Positions 17,814 to 26,587 of a stretch of 64,000 nucleotides of DNA are shown here, piece after piece. Every line of letters begins with the position of its first letter. Position 1 is the first letter of the stretch. Source of the stretch: Pseudomonas sp. P8_229. GTDB taxonomy: Bacteria > Pseudomonadota > Gammaproteobacteria > Pseudomonadales > Pseudomonadaceae. Under the pieces are notes generated by a model. That model had not been told where the DNA came from and did not search any database. It was given only the letters and a program-made list of their open reading frames with translations. The stretch is from positions 648,501-712,500 of the forward strand of contig NZ_CP125378.1 of assembly GCF_034008635.1 (NCBI RefSeq). The letters are read 5' to 3'. A program made the position numbers and the translations under genes.

Positions 17814-19159
17814 TGCTTCACCCTCGCGAGGGTCGGCAGGCGATAACTGCCATCCAGTGCGCTCGGCTTCGGCAGGTATAAGCGCAACAACAGATTGAAC
17901 GGGCCTTGCGGCGTTGGCAGCCAATTGCCCTGTTGCGCGGGTGCCGGAGCGTCCGTTTGCAGGAGCAGTGTCAGCCCGCCGTCAGCGTCGTATTGCAGCT
18001 GCGGGCTGCGATCACCCAATGCGTAGCGCTGGATCGGATTGCTCGCCAGCAACTGGGTTCTGCCGTCGTACAGGGTCAACGACCAGAATGCATTCACCGG
18101 CGGCAGTTGCCCGGCCGGGAAATGCAGGCGATAAGCCTGACGGCCATCGAGCACCTGACCTGCGACATCGTGCAGGGCCATCGGGTAGATGGCTTCGATC
18201 GCATCGTTGGCGTAGATGTAACGCCAGGCCACGGCGGCCCGGGTCAGGTCATCCTCGCCAAACTTGCCGACATTGGTGGGCGACGGCAACCAGCCCTGCT
18301 GCTCGCGAGCCAGCTGACTGGACGCCACACGCACCTGCTCACGCCCGGCCTCGGCACCGGCCGCCACCGCGTCACGCAGGTTGTCCGGCGGGGCAAACGG
18401 CGCCCTGGGGACCACACCGATGGCGGCGAAACGAGCCAGTTTGGCCTGCTCGCTTGCCGTCCATTCATGCAACGGCGCCAAGGCGTTGAAAGTCTCGAAC
18501 AGCGTCTGCGCGGGCCCCTGTTTGGTGTCGTGATACGCCGGCAACTGCAGCGGCGGCAGCGTGGCTGGCGCGCTGCTGTTCAGCACCCGCGACAAAGGTT
18601 GCAAGGCGTAACCCATCAGGACTTTTGCAGCTTCTGGCTGATCGCTCTCACCTTTGACTTCGGTGCGCCCGAGCAAAAACACCACGCGGCTCGGTGAGCG
18701 GATCACGCCGTTGAAACCGCTGGGCACGTCACCTTTCCAGTCCGGCCCGGCGATCAGATAGCGCCCGGCCTGATTGCCGGTGGCGCGGGTGCCGATGTAG
18801 TCGAGGTTGTCGGTGCGCAGGTCGACCAGCTGGAAGCTGTAGTAGCGCGCCTCGACCGCCGGCACCTGCAGCACCATCGGTTCGGCGCGCAGGTCGAGCA
18901 AGGCGCGCGAATAGAAGGTGTCGTTGTTCGGCGACACCACTTTGTTGTCCTGCGGGCCGAGCAAGCGCGGTTCGCCGTAGAGCCGGTTGAACGGCAGTTT
19001 CGCGTTGATCGCGGTCAGCACTTTGTCGTGCTCGACGGTGGCGTAGGCGAATACGTAAGCCTCTTGCGCCAGGGCCTTGGCCTGACTCGGATCAAGGTCG
19101 GCAGCATGGACAGTACCCAGGCTGGCACCGACAGCAAAAGCGCAAATCCAGTGACGCAT
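17810..19159 (-). CDS. DUF1254/DUF1214 periplasmic protein, Sec signal
   Basis: 449 residues with a short Sec signal peptide (MRHWICAFAVGASLGTVHAA, cut after HA near 19). It has the same two-domain layout as its neighbour at 16422: AQEAYVFAYATVEHDKVL, VVSPNNDTFYSRALLDLRAEP and VLQVPAV in the DUF1254 part, then FWSLTLYDGRTQLLASNPIQRY and NWLPTPQGPFNLLLRLYLP in the DUF1214 part. It is probably the older copy of a tandem duplication. A long REPIN hairpin lies between this gene and the DUF1329 gene upstream, so expression of the DUF1254 pair may be partly separated from DUF1302/DUF1329. Function unknown. Confidence 0.88.
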   Translation of the reverse strand: MRHWICAFAVGASLGTVHAADLDPSQAKALAQEAYVFAYATVEHDKVLTAINAKLPFNRLYGEPRLLGPQDNKVVSPNNDTFYSRALLDLRAEPMVLQVPAVEARYYSFQLVDLRTDNLDYIGTRATGNQAGRYLIAGPDWKGDVPSGFNGVIRSPSRVVFLLGRTEVKGESDQPEAAKVLMGYALQPLSRVLNSSAPATLPPLQLPAYHDTKQGPAQTLFETFNALAPLHEWTASEQAKLARFAAIGVVPRAPFAPPDNLRDAVAAGAEAGREQVRVASSQLAREQQGWLPSPTNVGKFGEDDLTRAAVAWRYIYANDAIEAIYPMALHDVAGQVLDGRQAYRLHFPAGQLPPVNAFWSLTLYDGRTQLLASNPIQRYALGDRSPQLQYDADGGLTLLLQTDAPAPAQQGNWLPTPQGPFNLLLRLYLPKPSALDGSYRLPTLARVKQ

Positions 19160-19185
19160 AAAGATTCTCCAGACAAAAATACAAA

Positions 19186-19283
19186 CCCTTGTAGGAGTGA
19201 GCCTGCTCGCGATGGCGGTATGTCATTCAGCAATGAAGGTGCCTGAAACACCGCCATCGCGAGCAGGCTCACCCCTACAAGGG
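19186..19283. repeat. Long REPIN between DUF1254 and DUF1329 genes
   Basis: 34-base arms (19186-19219 and 19250-19283) that match except at one position, around a 30-base loop. Of the GTAGGAGTGAGCCTGCTCGCG type. It lies inside an otherwise co-directional gene series, so it may act as an mRNA stability barrier or processing site. Confidence 0.9.
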
Positions 19284-19292
19284 AAACGGTTG

Positions 19293-20630
19293 TTACTTGG
19301 CCCAGCGCCGCAGATCCGACGGGGTGTAATCGTCGGTCTTGGCTGCAAATCCGACCCGCATCGGCTGGGTCTCTTCGTTGGCCAGCCCCCCGGCGTAATA
19401 ACGCCCGGCGATCAGGTCATACGAGGTCTCCAGCACGTTGTAGGTGAAGCCATGGTCGTACTGCGCAATCGCGTGCAGTTCACCGCTGCGCCACAACTCG
19501 CCCCGGCTGTCGTACTGGTCCGACTGAGCGATCTGCCAGCTGTCCTCGTCCACATAAAAGCGCCGCTTGGCGTAGATGTGCCGGGCGTTGGGCTTGAGCG
19601 TGGCTTCCACCACCCACACCCGGTGCTTCTCGTAGCGCGCCAGGTCCTGATTGATGTGGTTGGGCTTGATCACCTCGTCGTACTTGAGCGCGTGGCTACC
19701 GATCTTGTAACTGTTGTAGGGAATGAACAGCTCCTGCTTGCCGATCAACTTCCAGTCGAAACGATCCGGCGCACCGTTGTAGCCGTCGATGTTGTCGGCG
19801 GTGATCAGGCCGTTGCTGTAACGCGCGCTGTTGTCATAGGCGAGCATCGGCGCCCGCCGTACACGGCGCTGACCAGGCAGGTATTGCCAGGCCGAACGCG
19901 GCTCGGCGACCTGATCGATCGGCTCGTGCACCAGTACCGCTTCGCCGGACAGACGCGCCGGCTCCAGCACCCGGCTCTTGAACAGGAACAACGTATTGGC
20001 GTTCGGCTCAAGCCCGGACACCGTGTCGGCAAAGTTGATCAACGACTGGTTGCGGATGTAACTGGTCGCGCCGTTCTCACGCACCAGCGCCGAGCTGCTG
20101 ATGCGTTCGTAACTGCCGCCGCGATAACGGGTCATGTGGTTCCACATCACTTCCAGGCCTTCGGTGGGCAATGGAAACGGAATGCCCCGGGCGTAATCAT
20201 GCAAACCGTTACCGCCATCGGCCATGCTGGTTTTGGCGACGTTGGCGCGGCTCTGTTCCAGTACATCCTTGGGCAGATTGGCGCTGCGGTGGGTCGGATA
20301 GATGTTCATCTTGTAGCTGTCCGGGTAGCGCTTGAACAAGGCGATCTGCCCGGGGCTGAGAAACTTCTGGTACTGCGCGAGGTTCTGCGCGGTGATGGTG
20401 AACAGCGGTTTTTCCGCCGCATACGGATCGCTGTAACTGCCCTTGCTGTCGACGGTGCCGGCGTTGCTCGCCAGCCCACCGCTCCAGGCCGGAATACTGC
20501 CATCGGCATTGGCGGCCATTTCCGAGCCCATCGGCGTCAGGGTCTTGCCCAGCGGCGCCGGATCGTTGCCTTTGGCTTGCGCCAGACCCACGCTGCACGC
20601 CAGCGCGAGTACACACAATTGCATACGCAT
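19293..20630 (-). CDS. DUF1329 exported protein
   Basis: 445 residues with a Sec signal (MRMQLCVLALACSVGLAQA). The mature part shows DUF1329 features: PLGKTLTPMGSEMAAN and IPAWSGGL near 27-52, then RVWVVEATLKPNARHIYAKRRFYVDEDSWQI near 335-365, which resembles the LolA/LolB-like half-barrel of this family. DUF1329 proteins are almost always encoded next to a DUF1302 outer-membrane protein, as here (11 bases from the stop of DUF1302 to this start), and the pair is thought to act together at the outer membrane. The cargo is unknown. Confidence 0.9.
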   Translation of the reverse strand: MRMQLCVLALACSVGLAQAKGNDPAPLGKTLTPMGSEMAANADGSIPAWSGGLASNAGTVDSKGSYSDPYAAEKPLFTITAQNLAQYQKFLSPGQIALFKRYPDSYKMNIYPTHRSANLPKDVLEQSRANVAKTSMADGGNGLHDYARGIPFPLPTEGLEVMWNHMTRYRGGSYERISSSALVRENGATSYIRNQSLINFADTVSGLEPNANTLFLFKSRVLEPARLSGEAVLVHEPIDQVAEPRSAWQYLPGQRRVRRAPMLAYDNSARYSNGLITADNIDGYNGAPDRFDWKLIGKQELFIPYNSYKIGSHALKYDEVIKPNHINQDLARYEKHRVWVVEATLKPNARHIYAKRRFYVDEDSWQIAQSDQYDSRGELWRSGELHAIAQYDHGFTYNVLETSYDLIAGRYYAGGLANEETQPMRVGFAAKTDDYTPSDLRRWAK

Positions 20631-20641
20631 GAGAATTCTCC

Positions 20642-22468
20642 TTAGAAGTCTGCCTTGAAGCTGACGGATGCGAAGTCGCGGTCGTCGAGGGTGCTGTAAT
20701 CGTTGGAACCGAAGAACGCGTTGTAGGCCAGTTCCACGCTGTAATCGTTCATGTAGACGCCGGTCAGACTCAGGCCCAGCGCTTGCTGACCTTCCTGGAA
20801 CGGCCCTTGCGGATCGTAGGAATACCCCGAGACGTCATGCCGCCAGTTGACCGCCGGAATCAGATTGATCCCCGGCAACACGTCGCTGTATTCGAGGCTG
20901 GCGCGCAGGCGATAACCCCACGACCAGTCAGTGGCAAAACCCTTGTCGGTGCAGTACTGATTGGTCACGCCGGACGCCACGCTGTTGCACGCCGTGCCGT
21001 TGCGCGGTGCACTGCGGCCGAACGCGGCGTTACGGCCCAGACGCTCATCACCCAGATCATCGATGTGCACGACACCGGCCTCGCCGAACAGGCTCAACCG
21101 CGTGGCGCCGAGCACGTTGTCGATCGCCTGGGTCGCCGACCCGGTCATCTGCCACACGCCTTTGCGCACCCAACCGTCGTAGCGGCTGCCGGCGTTGGTG
21201 TTGAAGCCCGGTGGCAAATCCACCCATGAGCTGCCGCCCGGCCCGGAAATCACCGCGACGTTGATGTCCGGTGCGTTGATCGCCAGCGGCATGTTCGGCC
21301 GATAGCTCAACTCACCCGCCAGCGAGATGCCGCTGACGGGCTCGACACCGTTGAGGCTGATGCCATAGAGGTGAATGTTCTCGGGAAACGCCGCGGCATA
21401 ACTGGGTGCCTGAATGCCACCGGGAAAGGTCCCGGGCAGCGCCGAGTTGCGTGCATCGAGGGTGAAATACGGCAGACGCGAGTGATAGTTGATGTAGTAG
21501 ATCGCCGCTTCGGCGTCGTTCAGCGCCGGGATCATGTTGCGCAGCGCAAAGCCGAACTGGCCGTTGTCCGACGGCGATTCGTTGCCCCGTGAATAGGCGT
21601 ACAACCCGGCGGCCTGCATCTGTTTGTCGGTCTGGATCTGGCTCAAATAGAGCGGCCCGCAACCCTTCTGGATCGCATCACTGCTGGCGAAAAACGTGCC
21701 GCAACCGTCCAGCGCGCTCTCGCGCCAGTTGTATTGGTAGAAGCCTTCCAGATTGAGCGTGTCGGAAATGCCGAAACTGAACGACACCATCTCCACAGGC
21801 AACTGGCCTTCCTTGATCTCCACCCCCGGACGGTTGAACGCGGAGATGTCGAGCGGGTTGATCACGTTGATACCGTTCTGGATCAGCAACGATTCGCCCC
21901 ACGACAACACCTGATTGCCGACCTTGATGTTGAGCGGGTGATCATCAATCTGGAAATCCTTCCAGACATAAGCATCGAGCGCCTTGAAGCCTTTGAATTT
22001 CGACAGGTCATCCCAACCCGAATCGTCGAACTTCTTGAAGCGGCCATTGCCATCTTCATAGGCCGCGTCGTACCAGTATTTGAAGCGCAGAAAGGCACCC
22101 TGCCCCTGGCCGTCGAGGCTGAAATCGGTGAGGCCCTTGAAGTTCTGCGAGATCGGGTCGCCCTTCTCGAAGTTCAGCCGGTTGTCGTCGGCGCTGACGC
22201 TGCTGCCGTTGGCGTGCACGCCTTGCGCTTGCAGGGCGTTGGCGCGGGTCATCAGGCTTTTGTCGGGGTTTTGCGTCGACCAGCTGCTGCCCAGGGTCAG
22301 GGTGGTTTTGGTCGACAGGCTCCACTCATCGTTGAGGTCGAAACTGGTGGCATGGCCGGGACTGGACAGTGCGGCGAGAACCGCCAGGGTCAGCGGTTTT
22401 GTACGGGGGTGGCCACGCCGGAAAAGTCGCGGACGGACTTGGGGCGTAACCGAGCTTTTTTTTATCAT
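20642..22468 (-). CDS. DUF1302 outer-membrane beta-barrel protein
   Basis: 608 residues from the ATG at 22468, which has GGAG 10 bases upstream; a longer frame lacks a ribosome-binding site. A basic N-terminus and signal peptide end near GHA-TSF. The rest is strand-rich and aromatic with the DUF1302 signature (FDLNDEWSLSTKTTLTLGSSWS, VGNQVLSWGESLLIQNGINVINPLD) and ends in FASVSFKADF, the terminal Phe typical of BAM-inserted barrels. It is first in the DUF1302-DUF1329-DUF1254-DUF1254 series, 110 bases after the AraC gene on the same strand. Transport or export of a hydrophobic compound is plausible, perhaps fatty alcohols from the adjacent alkylsulfatase, but that is inference. Confidence 0.9.
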   Translation of the reverse strand: MIKKSSVTPQVRPRLFRRGHPRTKPLTLAVLAALSSPGHATSFDLNDEWSLSTKTTLTLGSSWSTQNPDKSLMTRANALQAQGVHANGSSVSADDNRLNFEKGDPISQNFKGLTDFSLDGQGQGAFLRFKYWYDAAYEDGNGRFKKFDDSGWDDLSKFKGFKALDAYVWKDFQIDDHPLNIKVGNQVLSWGESLLIQNGINVINPLDISAFNRPGVEIKEGQLPVEMVSFSFGISDTLNLEGFYQYNWRESALDGCGTFFASSDAIQKGCGPLYLSQIQTDKQMQAAGLYAYSRGNESPSDNGQFGFALRNMIPALNDAEAAIYYINYHSRLPYFTLDARNSALPGTFPGGIQAPSYAAAFPENIHLYGISLNGVEPVSGISLAGELSYRPNMPLAINAPDINVAVISGPGGSSWVDLPPGFNTNAGSRYDGWVRKGVWQMTGSATQAIDNVLGATRLSLFGEAGVVHIDDLGDERLGRNAAFGRSAPRNGTACNSVASGVTNQYCTDKGFATDWSWGYRLRASLEYSDVLPGINLIPAVNWRHDVSGYSYDPQGPFQEGQQALGLSLTGVYMNDYSVELAYNAFFGSNDYSTLDDRDFASVSFKADF

Positions 22469-22578
22469 TATTGGGCTCCGGTCAGGTTTGCTCAGCACTG
22501 ACACGGTGCCCTACCGTCAGCACCTGCACGCAAGCGATGGCCGACAAAAAACAATCATCAGCGCACTTGCATCGCTGC

Positions 22579-23421
22579 TTACACAGGATTGAGCCGGAAC
22601 TGCTTCGGAGTGATGCCGAACTGTTTGCGGAAGGCGCGAATGAAGTTGCTCGGCTGGCGATAACCGAGGCGTTCGGCGATGCGTTCAATCGGCTGATCAC
22701 CGGCGGTGAGCCAGTGCCGCGCCAGCTCCAGACTGTCGCTGCGATTGGGTGCTGGCGCTTCAGTCTGCCAGTGCCGCAGCATGCTTTGATGCAGGAAAGG
22801 ATTGGCGCCCAACAGGCTTTCGTCGAGGCTTGAGCGATGTAACGTCAGGCGCGGATGCGCGCCGGCCTCGACGCCAATGCCGGCATTGCGCAGCCATTCC
22901 CCGGCGGCTTGTGGCGGGCACAGGCTGACGACGGGGAACACCGCGTCCGGGCTCTTGCCCAAACGCCGGGCAATGTTGCGCACCAGAGTAATCGTCGCCG
23001 CGTCGAGGCCGAAGTGATGCGCCTGGCCCTGCACCGGACGCAAGTGCAAATGCACGACATCGCCCACTTCCTCAAGCTCGGCCACGACAAAATTGGTCAC
23101 CCGCGGCGCAAACGTGACGAAGCACTCAAGGCTGGCGCGAAGGGTCGGCGCCGAATCGAGCAGGATGTTCAGACCTTGCAGGCAAGTGGTCGCCATGGCG
23201 TTGACCAGTTCACAACCGAACGTCGCGGCAGCCCCCGCTTGCTCGCACTCACGCCACAACTGCTCAACCCGGTGCGCTGGGATCTGCCGCCCCTGATCTT
23301 CCAGCGCCGCCAGACTGATTCCGGCGCGTTTCAACAACTTTTCCGGGCACAGACCGGCTTGCTCGGCATGGCTGAGAATGGTGCGGGTGAAAGCGCTGGA
23401 GGCGAACATTGGCGTGGACAT
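22579..23421 (-). CDS. AraC family transcriptional regulator
   Basis: 280 residues. The N-terminal part has the arabinose-binding-like domain of the OruR/QscR-type AraC group (ILSHAEQAGLCPEKLLKRAGIS and IPAHRVEQLWRECEQ). The C-terminal double helix-turn-helix ends IERIAERLGYRQPSNFIRAFRKQFGITPKQFR. It lies directly upstream of the DUF1302 gene on the same strand and is divergent from the LysR gene at 23515 (93 bp). It is the best candidate to control the DUF1302-DUF1329-DUF1254 series, with a ligand probably related to what those proteins handle. Confidence 0.9.
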   Translation of the reverse strand: MSTPMFASSAFTRTILSHAEQAGLCPEKLLKRAGISLAALEDQGRQIPAHRVEQLWRECEQAGAAATFGCELVNAMATTCLQGLNILLDSAPTLRASLECFVTFAPRVTNFVVAELEEVGDVVHLHLRPVQGQAHHFGLDAATITLVRNIARRLGKSPDAVFPVVSLCPPQAAGEWLRNAGIGVEAGAHPRLTLHRSSLDESLLGANPFLHQSMLRHWQTEAPAPNRSDSLELARHWLTAGDQPIERIAERLGYRQPSNFIRAFRKQFGITPKQFRLNPV

Positions 23422-23514
23422 GGCGGCGATTACCAGAAGACAGGCGTGTACTTATGCCAGCCGACGTGCTATCGATCCAATGCATTAAAAGTATCCGCAG
23501 AATGCAGGAGACGC

Positions 23515-24438
23515 ATGATGGATTTGCGCCAGCTTCGCCACCTCGTGGCCCTCGCCGACTACCGTAACTTCGGGCGCGCGGCCGAGGCAATCAACCTCAG
23601 TCAACCGGCCTTCAGTCGCAGCATCCAGACCCTGGAGCGGGACCTGGATTGCGCGCTGGTCGAGCGCAGCAGCCGCGAGTTTCGCCTCACCGGCCAGGGT
23701 GAACTGGTGCTGCAACACGCCCGGCGCCTGCTCGCTGGCAGTCAGGCATTGCACAACGAACTGACGCAATACAACGGTCTGACCGGTGGCGAACTGCAAT
23801 TCGGTTGTGGCCCCTACCCGGCGCAAGTGCTGGTACCCGAGGCCCTGGCCGAGTTCATTCAGGCGCATCCGGCGATTCGCACACGTTTTCATCAGGGCGA
23901 CTGGCAGCAACTGTCACTGTGGCTGCGCGAACAGCAGATCGAATTTCTGGTGGCAGACGCCCGCTACTTCATCGGCGACCCGCAGTATCAGGTGCAACTG
24001 TTGCGTACCCGGCCCGGGCGTTTTTTCTGCCGCGCCGGTCACCCGCTCGCCGGACAGAAGAATCTGAAGCTGCGGGCGCTGCTCGATTACCCGGTGGTCG
24101 GTACGCGGATTCCGCCGATGATCCGCAAGATTCTTGCCGATGTGCTGGGCGAGCCGGACTTCAATCCGAGCGTCGAGTGCGCCCAGTTCGACGCGATCCA
24201 GCGCGTGGTGCTGCGCTCTGACGCCGTAGGCCTGGCAACGCTTGAGGCACTGCGCGAACAGGTTGATCAGGGCTTGATTCACCTGCTCGAATTCATCGAC
24301 GTCCCCCGCGACGACCCGGCCTTGCACCTGAGCTACGGGATTGTCACCCGCGTCGGCTACTCCATGACCCCGGCAGCGCGGGCGATGGTCGAAGCCATCC
24401 TGAACGTCGATCAGCGCCTGCTGGCCGCCAACCAGTAA
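23515..24438 (+). CDS. LysR family transcriptional regulator
   Basis: 307 residues; two adjacent ATGs (23515, 23518) follow GGAG, and the first is used here. The frame is open far upstream on this strand, but that part is antisense to the AraC gene. The N-terminal wHTH (MDLRQLRHLVALADYRNFGRAAEAINLSQPAFSRSIQTLE) is a textbook LysR domain, followed by the effector-binding domain (GGELQFGCGPYPAQVLVPEAL onward). It is divergent from AraC and followed directly by the 125-bp REP array. Its target may be the alkylsulfatase, whose P. aeruginosa counterpart has a LysR activator, but it is 7 kb away and this is a guess. Confidence 0.92.
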   Translation: MMDLRQLRHLVALADYRNFGRAAEAINLSQPAFSRSIQTLERDLDCALVERSSREFRLTGQGELVLQHARRLLAGSQALHNELTQYNGLTGGELQFGCGPYPAQVLVPEALAEFIQAHPAIRTRFHQGDWQQLSLWLREQQIEFLVADARYFIGDPQYQVQLLRTRPGRFFCRAGHPLAGQKNLKLRALLDYPVVGTRIPPMIRKILADVLGEPDFNPSVECAQFDAIQRVVLRSDAVGLATLEALREQVDQGLIHLLEFIDVPRDDPALHLSYGIVTRVGYSMTPAARAMVEAILNVDQRLLAANQ

Positions 24439-24454
24439 CCCGGTGCCTGACACA

Positions 24455-25613
24455 CCGCTTTCGCGAGCAGGCTCGCTCCCACAAGTTGAGCGCATTCCTG
24501 CAGACGGAACACGATCAACTGCAGGAGTGAGCCTGCTCGCGATGGCATCGAAACATTCAACATCCCACTGCCCGACACACCGCTTTCGCGAGCAAGCCCG
24601 CTCCCACAATTTGACCGCATTCCTGCTGACCGAACACGGTCAACTGTAGGAGTGAGCCTGCTCGCGATGGCATCGAAACATTCAACATCCCACTGCCTGA
24701 CACACCGCTTTCGCGAGCAAACCCGCTCCCACAAGTTGAGCGCATTCCTGCTGACAGAACACGGTCAACTGTAGGAGTGAGCCTGCTCGCGATGGCATCG
24801 AAACATTCAACATCCCACTGCCCGACCCACCGCTTTCGCGAGCAAGCCCGCTCCCACAATTTGACCGCATTCCTGCAGACGGAACACGGTCAACTGCAGG
24901 AGTGAGCCTGCTCGCGATGGCATCGAAACATTCAACATCCCACTGCCCGACACACCGCTTTCGCGAGCAAGCCCGCTCCCACAAGTTGAGCGCATTCCTG
25001 CAGACAGAACACGGTCAACTGTAGGAGTGAGCCTGCTCGCGATGGCATCGAAACATTCAACATCCCACTGCCCGACCCACCGCTTTCGCGAGCAGGCCCG
25101 CTCCCACAAGTTGAGCGCATTCCTGCAGACAGAACACGGTCAACTGTAGGAGTGAGCCTGCTCGCGATGGCATCGAAACATTCAACATCCCACTGCCCGA
25201 CACACCGCTTTCGCGAGCAAGCCCGCTCCCACAATTTGACCGCATTCCTGCTGACCGAACACGGTCAACTGTAGGAGTGAGCCTGCTCGCGATGGCATCG
25301 AAACATTCAACATCCCACTGCCTGACACACCGCTTTCGCGAGCAAACCCGCTCCCACAAGTTGAGCGCATTCCTGCTGACAGAACACGGTCAACTGTAGG
25401 AGTGAGCCTGCTCGCGATGGCATCGAAACATTCAACATCCCACTGCCCGACCCACCGCTTTCGCGAGCAGGCCCGCTCCCACACGTTGAGCGCATTCCTG
25501 CTGACCGAACGCGATCGAATGTGGGAGCGGGCTTGCTCGCGAAAAGGCCGGCACTCACAACCTGTTCATAAACTGGCACACCGCTATCGCGAGCAGGCTC
25601 GCTCCCACAGGGG
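24455..25613. repeat. Tandem REP array, eight exact 125-bp periods
   Basis: The string CCGCTTTCGCG recurs at 24455, 24580, 24705, 24830, 24955, 25080, 25205, 25330 and 25455, always 125 bases apart. Each unit holds two oppositely oriented REP cores (TTTCGCGAGCARGCCCGCTCCCACA and GTAGGAGTGAGCCTGCTCGCGATGG, each within one line of sequence) plus unique spacers. Units differ at about 10 positions. Units 2-3 (24580-24829) are identical to units 7-8 (25205-25454), which shows a later block duplication at 625 bases. The array runs from the LysR stop into the last codons of the next LysR gene. 100-codon frames inside it are repeat artefacts. Confidence 0.95.
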
Positions 25614-26516
25614 ATGGGTGATGGCCGGGCCTGGTGGGTCGCCCAGGGCGCGCAACAGGCAGTGCATGGCTTCTTCGCGGCTGCGTTCGAAGCGATAGCG
25701 CGCTTCGATGTACAGTGCCAGTTTCAACTCCACGACATCCTCCAGAGGCAACGGCACCTGTTGCATACCCAACGCACTGGCGACCCGGCTGGGCAGGCTC
25801 AGGCCAAATGGCTGGCGGTCGGCGATCAGTTTTGCCGCCAGCGTGCTTTGTGTAGTCAGTGCGATCGTGCGGCGCATCCCCTTGAGGCCCAGTTGCAAAT
25901 CCACCGGACTGAGCCCGTCACGCCGGCTCGACACCTGAATCTGCGGCTGCTGCAAATACGCCTGCAAGGTGCGCGGCGGCTCCTTCAGCGCCGAGCCATA
26001 GGCGAACACATAGTGATCCGTCGCAAGGCTGCGTTTATGCAAACCACTGAGCCCGGCCAGCGGTTGGTCGATGTCGATCAGGATATCGAGCTTGCCGCTG
26101 GCCAACTCTTGAAGGGCATCGCGCCGGCGCGGCTGAAAAAAACGCACTTGCCAGTCGGCATGTGGCGTTTCCAGCAAGGCATCGAGCAATACCGGCTGCA
26201 GACAATCCAGGCAACTGATGCGCAGCAACGGGTTGTTCTGCCGCGCCGCCGGAATCATCCGCAAGCCGTCACGCAGTGACTCCAGCGCCACGCGCACATA
26301 GTCGGCCAGCCGGTGCGCAACCAGTGTCGGCGTCACCCCCAGGCGACTCTTGATGAATAACGGATCCCCGCACAATTCACGCAGGCGCCGCAGCGCGTTG
26401 CTCATGGCCGGCTGCGACAGGCACATCACATCGGCGGCGCGAGTAACGCTGCGCTGCTGATAGATCGCATCGAAGGCAAGCAGCAGGTTCAGGTCGAGCT
26501 GGCGTAAATCAAGCAT
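25584..26516 (-). CDS. LysR family regulator ending inside a REP element
   Basis: 310 residues. N-terminal wHTH is of the NodD/LeuO-like type (LDLNLLLAFDAIYQQRSVTRAADVMCLSQPAMSNALRRLRELCGDPLF), and the effector domain follows (LLRISCLDCLQPVLLDALLE). The last residues LWERACSR and the TAG are written by the REP at 25581-25610, so the native C-terminus was replaced or extended by the array. The remaining length is normal for LysR, so the protein may still work. It is divergent from the AraC gene at 26588 (71 bp), which suggests shared control. Targets unknown. Confidence 0.9.
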   Translation of the reverse strand: MLDLRQLDLNLLLAFDAIYQQRSVTRAADVMCLSQPAMSNALRRLRELCGDPLFIKSRLGVTPTLVAHRLADYVRVALESLRDGLRMIPAARQNNPLLRISCLDCLQPVLLDALLETPHADWQVRFFQPRRRDALQELASGKLDILIDIDQPLAGLSGLHKRSLATDHYVFAYGSALKEPPRTLQAYLQQPQIQVSSRRDGLSPVDLQLGLKGMRRTIALTTQSTLAAKLIADRQPFGLSLPSRVASALGMQQVPLPLEDVVELKLALYIEARYRFERSREEAMHCLLRALGDPPGPAITHPLWERACSR

Positions 26517-26587
26517 GGTCTTGCTCCGGCAAATCGCTTAACGTCGGCCAGCCTAACCAGTGTCCAGGAACAAGCGGTGAGCCCTAC

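Noticed and set aside
22855..23514. Upstream extension of the LysR frame
   Set aside because: Antisense to the AraC gene; the ribosome-binding site and LysR domain begin at 23515.
24411..25579. Series of 100-codon minus-strand frames (MWERACSRKR...)
   Set aside because: Generated by the 125-bp REP array; each ends and restarts with the repeat.
24455..25613. CRISPR-like regular repeats
   Set aside because: Units are 125 bp with conserved spacers, contain REP cores, and no cas genes are near.
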